Source: Spirosoma sp.
Lineage (GTDB): Bacteria > Bacteroidota > Bacteroidia > Cytophagales > Spirosomataceae
DNA length: 64,000 nucleotides
Direction of reading: 5' to 3'
Assembly (NCBI RefSeq): GCF_026391055.1
Contig: NZ_JAPLET010000026.1
Coordinates: forward strand, 806,001-870,000
Shown here in pieces: positions 57,874 to 64,000 of the stretch. The notes under the pieces were generated by a model, which searched no databases, was not told the origin of the DNA, and saw only the letters and a program-made list of their open reading frames with translations. A program made the translations under genes and the position numbers. Positions within the stretch are counted from its first letter, which is position 1. The number at the start of each line of letters is the position of its first letter.

Positions 57874-60798
57874 TTACTTCGCTTTATTCATAAACTTTAT
57901 ACTTGATAGCGACATCAACGGCTGAATGGCCTTTGCCTGATCGTTTTTAAAGACAAAATATACGTCGTGAACACCCTCCGCATTTTTCAGCGTCAGGTAC
58001 ACAGGGGGCCGCGCAAAGGGGTTGGGCCGGGGTTTAGCGGGTTCGCCGGGAGTAGCAGGACTACCGGGTGTCGCTGCCGATCCATTTGCGCCACCGACGG
58101 GTGGTTTCGGTCCGGCTTCCAGCTGAGCCATCAGCTTTTCCATATCCACTTCCGGTGCCAGTTCGACAACCGTTTCGCCAGCGAGGGGGCCGGTGGGCGA
58201 GTCGAGGTGAACTTCAATTGTACCGCCCGAACTCCCTTCGCGTCTCTGTGCCGATGCCGTCAGTTCAAGCTGTTTGATGCCCGTTAAATCCAGTTTCCTG
58301 AAACCGATGTAGCTGTTTACGTACGGAATCACATTCTCTCCTTTGCCCATACCTTTGGCTTTTACCTCTGCACCACGAATAATAGCAGCGGTAGACGCGT
58401 CGAGTTGTGGGCTGCGCAGTACCAGTAGCTGCTCACTGGTTTGGGCCGGTACGGGCTTGCCGCCTTTAGCTTCTGCCTTGCCCCGGTCGGTGTAAGCCGC
58501 CCGAATCAATACGGACCCGTCGCCTTTGTCACCTTCCGGGATTTTCAGGGTATAGATCCCCTCCATGGGTAAGCTGCTGAGCGTTTTTTCGTTGATATGC
58601 AGAATGTAGTTCACCAGAATACCCGCATCGGCAACCGACATGGCCGGGTGACCAGGCATGGCCACATCGCCCCAAACGCCTACGCCACCCTGTCGGATTT
58701 TGCTGACCAGTCGTCCAGGCGCTCCGGCATCCCCTTTATATTTGGCAGCAACGGCAGTAAAGGCCGGACCTACCGACTTTGTGTCGATCTGGTGGCATAC
58801 TTTACAATCGCTCTGGCTTATCAGGGCCTGTGCTACAGCATACTGAGTAGAGGCATCGACGCTCCGCTGCCCCTGCATTACCTCGGCATAATCAAAGCCT
58901 TGGGAGGTGTAGTCGATACTCATAGCCACCCGAGCCGGACTTATATGGCCCGGAGCAGCCGTTGATTTAGCCAGAGTACCATCTTCCTTGTCCGACACAT
59001 TGACTGCATACTGAATGGGCTGATCGGGAAAAAAGAAGGTTTTATTTCCTGTCAGATTTACAGCAACAACCGGTGCTTCGTTTCCGGCAATGATGCGTAC
59101 CGATTGGCTGTTAGCGGCACCATGTGCATCCGTGACCGTCAGTGTAGCGGTATAAACACCGGCTTTGTCGAAGGTAACGGTGGGATTAGCGGCCGTAAAC
59201 ACCTTTGGGGCAACACCCGGCGAGGTTACTTTCCACTGGTAGCTAAGTGCATCACCATCGTTATCCTTGCTCCCATCGGCAGACAACGTCAGTTGCAACG
59301 GAACAGTACCGCCCGGCTTACTCGCTGACGCCTGTACTATTGGCTTGCGGTTGCCGCTGTTGTATTCAATTCGAACCAGGCGGGCGTTGTCGCTTTTGCG
59401 GAACCAGTTGCTACCGTATTCGAGTACGTACAGGTCGCCGTCGGGGCCAAATTTCATGTCGATGGGTTCCACCGGATGATAGCCAGGCAGCACCCGCTCC
59501 ATCGACTTGTAATTGCTCTCGGCATCCATGGAAACGGCCATGATCCAGCCTCGGGAAAAGTCGGTGATGAGCCATTTCCCTTCATAATACGCGGGCCAGG
59601 GCCGCTTGGCTCCTTTAAAGTCAGCCTGATGATACACCGGTCCGCCCGTTGCCGAACGCGACCCTGTACCCACCAGCGGGAACTCCTCCGAAACCGCGTA
59701 TGGATAGTAAATGAACGACGGAGCCGTTGGCGGCAGATTCGTCAGTCCGGTATTGTTGGGCGAGTTATTAACCGGATTTTTCGGATCTTTTCTCTCCATA
59801 GGCTTCTTGTTGGCGTAGTCGTACACCGGAAAGGCCTGATCATTTCCCACGAACCACGGCCAGCCGAAGTTACCCGGCTTTCGGGCCTGGTTCATCTCAT
59901 CGTATCCGCGCGGACCGATTTCAGAATCTTTCGTAGCATCGGGACCGATTTCACCCCAATACACATAGCCCGTCTTACTGTCAACAGAAATGCGCCAGGC
60001 GTTACGATGCCCCATGGAATAAATTTCGGGGCGGGTTTTGGCGGTTCCTTTTGGAAACAAGTTTCCTTCCGGAATGGAGTACGTTCCGTTGGCTTCGGGA
60101 TGAATACGGAGGATTTTTCCCCGTAAGTCATTGGTATTGCCCGCATGGCCCTGATCATCCCAACTACTACGGTCGGGGCGTTCGTCGGTTTGGGCAGCCT
60201 GCTGGTTTCCGGTGTTGTTACCCACGGTGAGGTACAGATTACCCGCCCGGTCCCAGGTCATTCCGCCACCCGTATGGCAGCACACTTCACGCTGGGTAGT
60301 TACCTCCAACATTACCTTCTGCGAGTTCTCAACCAGTTTTTCGTTGCGGTACTCCCAGCGGGTCAGAATGTGTTTCTTCTCGGTTGGATGTGCGTAATAG
60401 AGGTACATCCAGTGATTCTGGTCAAAATTCGGGTCAAGCGACAAACCCAGAAGTCCTTCTTCCGCTTCCGATACACGCCCCTGCGCCGAGGTGTACTTCG
60501 TGTTTACCGGAATAGTCGCGACCAGATCAACCGTTTTGGTAACGGGGTCGTATTTTTTCAGCGCCCCTTTTCGCTCGATGATGAACGCTGTACCATCTTT
60601 AGCTACCTCAAACACCATTGGCTCATCGAGGTCCTCGGCCAGCACGACAGGTGTAAAACGGGTTTCGTCGGGCTTAGCCGGTCCATCCTGCATCACAAAA
60701 GAGGCTAGTCCCAGCAACAGACCTGCGTTGACGGACAGGTTGAACAGACCCGGCAAACGGGGGGTCCCTTTGCCGGTGTTAATTATCGTTTTTCTCAT
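57874..60798 (-). CDS. PQQ-dependent sugar dehydrogenase-PKD-cytochrome c fusion protein
   Basis: The 974-residue exported protein has a soluble glucose/sorbosone dehydrogenase-type propeller at about 45-470. Marks are EEGLLGLSLDPNF, HTGGGMTWDRAGNLYLTVGNNTG and GPDGDLYVLEYG. A PKD domain follows at about 485-575 (LTLSADGSKDNDGDALSYQWKVTSPG). A cytochrome c domain with the heme motif C-K-V-C-H lies near 655 and its axial Met in VAMPGHPAMS. A beta-sandwich of CBM6 kind (VHLDSPTGPLAGETVVEL) ends the protein. It would oxidise a sugar and pass electrons to its own heme. The epimerase-like gene lies 12 bp upstream. Confidence 0.88.
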   Translation of the reverse strand: MRKTIINTGKGTPRLPGLFNLSVNAGLLLGLASFVMQDGPAKPDETRFTPVVLAEDLDEPMVFEVAKDGTAFIIERKGALKKYDPVTKTVDLVATIPVNTKYTSAQGRVSEAEEGLLGLSLDPNFDQNHWMYLYYAHPTEKKHILTRWEYRNEKLVENSQKVMLEVTTQREVCCHTGGGMTWDRAGNLYLTVGNNTGNQQAAQTDERPDRSSWDDQGHAGNTNDLRGKILRIHPEANGTYSIPEGNLFPKGTAKTRPEIYSMGHRNAWRISVDSKTGYVYWGEIGPDATKDSEIGPRGYDEMNQARKPGNFGWPWFVGNDQAFPVYDYANKKPMERKDPKNPVNNSPNNTGLTNLPPTAPSFIYYPYAVSEEFPLVGTGSRSATGGPVYHQADFKGAKRPWPAYYEGKWLITDFSRGWIMAVSMDAESNYKSMERVLPGYHPVEPIDMKFGPDGDLYVLEYGSNWFRKSDNARLVRIEYNSGNRKPIVQASASKPGGTVPLQLTLSADGSKDNDGDALSYQWKVTSPGVAPKVFTAANPTVTFDKAGVYTATLTVTDAHGAANSQSVRIIAGNEAPVVAVNLTGNKTFFFPDQPIQYAVNVSDKEDGTLAKSTAAPGHISPARVAMSIDYTSQGFDYAEVMQGQRSVDASTQYAVAQALISQSDCKVCHQIDTKSVGPAFTAVAAKYKGDAGAPGRLVSKIRQGGVGVWGDVAMPGHPAMSVADAGILVNYILHINEKTLSSLPMEGIYTLKIPEGDKGDGSVLIRAAYTDRGKAEAKGGKPVPAQTSEQLLVLRSPQLDASTAAIIRGAEVKAKGMGKGENVIPYVNSYIGFRKLDLTGIKQLELTASAQRREGSSGGTIEVHLDSPTGPLAGETVVELAPEVDMEKLMAQLEAGPKPPVGGANGSAATPGSPATPGEPAKPRPNPFARPPVYLTLKNAEGVHDVYFVFKNDQAKAIQPLMSLSSIKFMNKAK

Positions 60799-60810
60799 TG
60801 GAAGGGCTGG

Positions 60811-61770
60811 TTAAGCCAGTATCTTTTTCAGATTGGTAATGCTGGTCGTAATACTTTCGATACCCTGCGGAGCCATGTCTTGCTCCACAAAGAAGTATTT
60901 CAGACCCGCTGTTTTAGCCGCTGAAAACGCCTTTTTAAAATCGACCTTACCGTTGCCTACTTCGGTAATCGTTTTGTTGTCGTCTTTAATATCCTTGATG
61001 TGCCAGAGCGGGAACCGGCCGGGTTGTTCTTTAAACAAAGCCACGGGATCTTTCCCCGCTTTGGTAGCCCAGGCAAGGTCCAGTTCCATCTTTACCAATT
61101 CTTTATCCGTCTGCGACAGGATTAGCTCATAGGGTGTCTTACCACCTTCAACGGGGTCGAATTCGGTAGCGTGGTTGTGGTAGGCGAAACCGACTCCTGC
61201 TTTTTTGGCCGCTTCACCCGTCTTTTGAAATACCTCGATCGACTTGTTAATGTCATCAATGGTACCAACGGGTGTGCTGGAACAGACCAGATACGACAAT
61301 CCACCCTCACCGGCCTCATCGATCAACTGCTGGTAGTTGTCGCGCAGGTTGAGCATGGGCGGCATCTTGGAGAAATCCATTGCCGGTCGTGCGGGTGCGG
61401 CCGGTGCTGCGGCTCCTGCGGGCGGTGTTGCCGCAGGCCGTGGGCGAAAGGGGGCACCCCCGGCATGGTGTGCCCGCCAGGTCATACCCAGATCACTAAC
61501 CAGTTTTCGAAAGTCTTTGGCCGAATAGCCGTAATAGCCTCCACGCGTATTAAAGGCCGATTCTATTTCGTTGTACCCCGCAGCCGCTACTTTTTCCAGG
61601 GTTCCCTTCGGGTCTTCATTCATTGCCTGGAAGAGGGTAAATAGCTGGATACCGATGGGATACTTAGGGGCTACCGCAAAGAGGTAATCTGCCTTCGTCA
61701 GCGTTGGCAGCACGAGGCCGCTCAGGGTTAGCGCACCGGCATCACGTAAAAAATTCCGTCTTGTTATCAT
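60811..61770 (-). CDS. Tat-exported sugar phosphate isomerase/epimerase-like TIM-barrel protein
   Basis: The 319-residue protein starts with a Tat signal (MITRRNFLRDAGALTLSG, Arg4-Arg5) and then shows an AP-endonuclease-2/xylose-isomerase-like TIM barrel: PIGIQLFTLFQAMNEDPKGTLEKVAAAGYNEIE, then FAYHNHATEFD, MELDLAWATKAG and WHIKDIK. Metal ligands are likely in these His, Glu and Asp sites. A Pro/Ala-rich insert (about residues 115-140) interrupts the barrel. It lies 12 bp before the PQQ dehydrogenase and probably acts on a related periplasmic sugar. The exact substrate is unknown. Confidence 0.85.
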   Translation of the reverse strand: MITRRNFLRDAGALTLSGLVLPTLTKADYLFAVAPKYPIGIQLFTLFQAMNEDPKGTLEKVAAAGYNEIESAFNTRGGYYGYSAKDFRKLVSDLGMTWRAHHAGGAPFRPRPAATPPAGAAAPAAPARPAMDFSKMPPMLNLRDNYQQLIDEAGEGGLSYLVCSSTPVGTIDDINKSIEVFQKTGEAAKKAGVGFAYHNHATEFDPVEGGKTPYELILSQTDKELVKMELDLAWATKAGKDPVALFKEQPGRFPLWHIKDIKDDNKTITEVGNGKVDFKKAFSAAKTAGLKYFFVEQDMAPQGIESITTSITNLKKILA

Positions 61771-61835
61771 AAAATCAAGCAATAAAGAAAGAGAACTAGT
61801 TGGTTTAGTAAAAAAAGGCTTCTGTTAATCAATAA

Positions 61836-61881
61836 GTTAAGGCGTTGCCCCAACGGGTACCCGTTGGGGCAACGCCTTAAC
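61836..61881. repeat. Perfect 46-bp palindrome without a loop
   Basis: The sequence gttaaggcgttgcccc ... ggggcaacgccttaac reads identically on both strands over 46 bp, centred on ggtacc. It lies between yceI-2 and the isomerase-like gene, 39 bp from the YceI stop. There is no T run on either side, so it is not a classical terminator. Confidence 0.8.
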
Positions 61882-61920
61882 TGGATAGACGAATTTTGTT
61901 CACGCAATTAACTCGTCGAA

Positions 61921-62520
61921 TTACTTCTTTTCTGCAATGGCGGCATCTTGTTTGGTAAACTCCCCGTTCACTTTGAGTTCAATTTCGTCGCTCACGACTA
62001 CGATCGGAATCGTACCTATGCCGAAATCAGACCGTTTGATGGTGCCGCTCGCTTTAAAACCAGCTTTTTCCTGCTCTTTACCACCCATGCCTTTCATGGC
62101 AACAGGGCCAACCATAGTCACATTGAGCGTTACGGGTTTTGTAACGCCGTGCATAGTCAGATCCCCCATCAGTTTGTACTGCTTTCCTTCCACTTTTTTG
62201 AACGACGTGCTCTTGAATGACAGGGCTGGAAATTTGGCGGCATCAAAGAAGTCGGGGCTTTTGAGGTGACCATCCCGGCGCTCGTTGTCGGTATTGATGC
62301 TGTTTACATCGGCCGTTAATTCGAACGTGGCATCCGACAAATCGGCTTTTGCCGAGGAAATTTTTGCATCGAACGATTTGAAATTACCGTCAACATCCGA
62401 CAGCAAATTGTGCGTAAGCGTAAAGCCTACCCGAGAGTGTGATTTATCCACCGCCCAGGTTTGCGCGTAAGCAGTTGACAGACTAAGCAGGGCAGCGATG
62501 GAGAATACAAGTGTTTTCAT
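61921..62520 (-). CDS. YceI-like periplasmic lipid-binding protein (copy 2)
   Basis: The 199-residue protein has a signal peptide (MKTLVFSIAALLSLSTAYAQ) and a YceI barrel: WAVDKSHSRVGFTLTHNLLSDVDGNF, RRDGHLKSPDFFDAAKFP and GDLTMHGVTKPVTLN. It is a close paralogue of the copy at 11277, differing mainly by an inserted Met-Lys-Gly-Met-Gly-rich loop and a longer C-terminus. ATG 62520 is chosen; the frame upstream to 62583 shows no signal peptide. It lies between a beta-barrel protein gene and the isomerase-like gene, without a regulator next to it. Confidence 0.88.
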   Translation of the reverse strand: MKTLVFSIAALLSLSTAYAQTWAVDKSHSRVGFTLTHNLLSDVDGNFKSFDAKISSAKADLSDATFELTADVNSINTDNERRDGHLKSPDFFDAAKFPALSFKSTSFKKVEGKQYKLMGDLTMHGVTKPVTLNVTMVGPVAMKGMGGKEQEKAGFKASGTIKRSDFGIGTIPIVVVSDEIELKVNGEFTKQDAAIAEKK

Positions 62521-62589
62521 GTGTGTTTGAATTGGTTTGATAATAATTAACTGAACAGAGTAAAGTCTATGGTATTCGAACAAGTAACC

Positions 62590-64000
62590 TTATCGGGGTC
62601 GACCGCCCGCCGGGGCCGCTGCGGGAGCTGCCTGTGGCTGACCACCACCGTCGCCTTCACCTTTTACGTCGTCATTACTAACCGAACGGCCCTTTTTGCG
62701 GGGTGCTTCAAAGGTCATTTTGCCGATTCGGTACGAGAACGTCACTTTTACGTTTGAGTTGTACAGGTTAGTAACACTCACCGACGACAGCGTTGGCGTG
62801 TTCAGCGTAGTGCGCATCGTTACGCCACCCGCGAAGTTCTCGGCAGCTAGTCCGATGCTGCCCCGTTTGTTTGCCACATCTTTCCGAATGCCCACTGAGT
62901 ACATATAAAAGCTGCCCATAGTGCCCTGCAACTGGGGGCTTGGTCCCCGGAAAAAGCTGAACACCTGCGCGCTCCACCCTTTGTCGAGCTGAAGCTGGCT
63001 CATCAGCCGCCCGCCAAGGCTCACACCCGTATTGCTGATCGTGATCGACTTCCCGTCGGCACCCGGCGTCAGGCCCTGCATGTACACATAGTACGCATCA
63101 ATACCGCCGTTGACCGTCCATTTAGGTGTGATGCTAGTATTGAAAAAGATGTTGGTACCAACGGTGCGCTGTACGCCAATATTTTGAAACGTCGTGATGA
63201 TCGCCCCGGCCAGCGTATCGGATGGTATCCGGATTTGGGAGATACCGTTGTTGGTCAGCCGCCCGAATACGGAGGCATTGATGTACGTTTTCTTGACGGT
63301 CGAACTCAGACTAAGCTCAACGTTGTCGGTTAGTTCGGGGCTCAGGTTTGGGTTACCCACCATAATCATCTGTGGGTTGGCCGTATTTACGTTTGGGTTC
63401 AGTTGTTGCAAACCTGGCCGTTGAATCCGGCGGTTATAAGCGGCTTTTACGGTCGTTCCCCCTTTCAGACTTTTCGAAACATTGATGCTGGGCACCAGAT
63501 TGCTGTAACTGGGAATATTCAGGTTTGTATTTTCGTTTGCTTTTGCTGTAATACCCGTGTGTTCGTAGCGGGTACCCACTTTGAATGTGTATTTGCTGGG
63601 CGTTACGTAAGTGTAAGAAATGTACCCCGCGCCGATGTTCTGGTTGTAGAGCAATGAACCGGATGGATTTGTCGGGTCGAAAACCAGCTCACCCGTACTG
63701 CCGCCAAGCTGGTACTGAAACCGGCTATCAACCTGCCGCATAATAGCCTTGCCCCCAAATTCCAGCAATTGGTTTTTGCGGATGGGCGTCTGGTAATCGG
63801 TCTGGATCGTAAACTCCTGGTTGGTGTTGTTGTTGAGGTTGCGCTGGCGGCTGGTCAGCTCGCCCGTTTGGCCAAGAATATCGGCGTAGAAGTTATTAGT
63901 CAACCCTGTGCGGCTGTACTGAGTGGAGATAGACCATTCCTGCTGAGGCTTGAACGTCCGGATATAATCCAGGTTCATATCCACCGAGTTGGACAGATCT
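62590..64000 (-). CDS. Outer-membrane beta-barrel family protein, partial (cut by window end)
   Basis: The C-terminal 465 or so codons of a TonB-receptor-like barrel of the OMP_b-brl_3 family are visible. The sequence alternates hydrophobic and aromatic residues and holds the family segment YNRRIQRPGLQQLNPNVNTANPQMIMVGNPNLSPELTDNVELSLSS in pieces. The last barrel strand is KVTFSYRIGKMTF, followed by a charged tail and a low-complexity Pro/Ala/Gly end (QAAPAAAPAGGRPR) that is unusual after a barrel. The N-terminus lies beyond the window. It is upstream of yceI-2 on the same strand. Confidence 0.85.
   Translation of the reverse strand, partial: DLSNSVDMNLDYIRTFKPQQEWSISTQYSRTGLTNNFYADILGQTGELTSRQRNLNNNTNQEFTIQTDYQTPIRKNQLLEFGGKAIMRQVDSRFQYQLGGSTGELVFDPTNPSGSLLYNQNIGAGYISYTYVTPSKYTFKVGTRYEHTGITAKANENTNLNIPSYSNLVPSINVSKSLKGGTTVKAAYNRRIQRPGLQQLNPNVNTANPQMIMVGNPNLSPELTDNVELSLSSTVKKTYINASVFGRLTNNGISQIRIPSDTLAGAIITTFQNIGVQRTVGTNIFFNTSITPKWTVNGGIDAYYVYMQGLTPGADGKSITISNTGVSLGGRLMSQLQLDKGWSAQVFSFFRGPSPQLQGTMGSFYMYSVGIRKDVANKRGSIGLAAENFAGGVTMRTTLNTPTLSSVSVTNLYNSNVKVTFSYRIGKMTFEAPRKKGRSVSNDDVKGEGDGGGQPQAAPAAAPAGGRPR

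Noticed and set aside
59476..60126. Plus-strand frame (216 codons) opposite the PQQ dehydrogenase
   Set aside because: It is antisense to the conserved propeller and lacks recognisable features.
1..64000. CRISPR arrays, rRNA, tRNA, complete insertion sequences
   Set aside because: I looked for regularly spaced repeats, cloverleaf-like inverted repeats and transposase motifs and found none; a dedicated search (tRNAscan, CRISPR finder) would be decisive.

Overview
The window looks like chromosomal DNA of a Spirosoma-like member of the Bacteroidota (Cytophagales). Reasons: base composition is near 50% GC; promoters carry the Bacteroidota -7 element TAnnTTTG; there is a SusC/SusD pair, a protein with a type IX secretion C-terminal domain, Nudix/winged-helix sugar regulators and many outer-membrane beta-barrel or lipocalin-like proteins. 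I saw no rRNA, tRNA, CRISPR array, complete insertion sequence or prophage. The genus is inferred from protein resemblance only.

Layout. 0.2-7.5 kb: DMT-type transporter, PD-(D/E)XK nuclease-like protein, two MFS exporters, argininosuccinate lyase read from a TTG start, an SMP-30-like secreted protein and a TrpF-like isomerase. 7.6-15.1 kb: Hsp20, a TPR protein, AMP nucleosidase flanked by two heptad-repeat palindromes, an HsdR-N-like protein, a MarR-YceI pair, a POTRA/barrel outer-membrane protein and a GNAT enzyme. 15.2-23.3 kb: Maf, a secreted GH13 amylase with a T9SS tail, zinc alcohol dehydrogenase, PRISE-type reductase, a relic glycoside hydrolase end, an AraC regulator and a small membrane protein. 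23.3-29.4 kb: a periplasmic three-subunit molybdenum aldehyde oxidoreductase (PaoABC-like) and an orphan histidine kinase. 29.5-31.7 kb: DUF1330 protein, a Nudix-family regulator and a lipocalin-like protein.

31.9-48.8 kb is the most coherent block, a xylan/xylose utilisation locus: SusC, SusD, a CE4-type deacetylase, a 725-residue secreted hydrolase candidate of unclear family, GH43, a LacI regulator, GH10 xylanase, a second Nudix/winged-helix regulator, xylose isomerase, an FSA/TalC-type transaldolase and a GH13 enzyme. It appears to be tied together by DNA sites. The same 14-bp LacI-type palindrome lies before susC and before the GH10 gene, with a degenerate copy before lacI. In the first two its TTG half is placed as the -33 element, 19 nt before a -7-like element. 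A different site, of form TGTnAA-n-TTnACA, occurs in pairs before xylA and before the other Nudix regulator. No xylulokinase or xylose transporter is visible.

48.9-64 kb: M28 peptidase, sulfatase, pyrB, a zone with two decaying genes (DinB and Uma2 relics) around a DUF2141 gene, a VWA protein, a SMUG2-like DNA glycosylase, a LysR regulator, a PQQ dehydrogenase/PKD/cytochrome c fusion in an operon with a Tat-exported sugar isomerase-like protein, a second YceI, and a beta-barrel protein cut by the window end.

Two genome-scale signals run through the window. First, five genes have TAnnTTTG placed only 4-5 nt before ATG, which predicts leaderless mRNAs. Second, several intergenic palindromes are bounded by 7-bp tandem repeats of GTTAGAA type or GGTTATT type. 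All coordinates were read by eye; family assignments rest on motif recognition without database searches.
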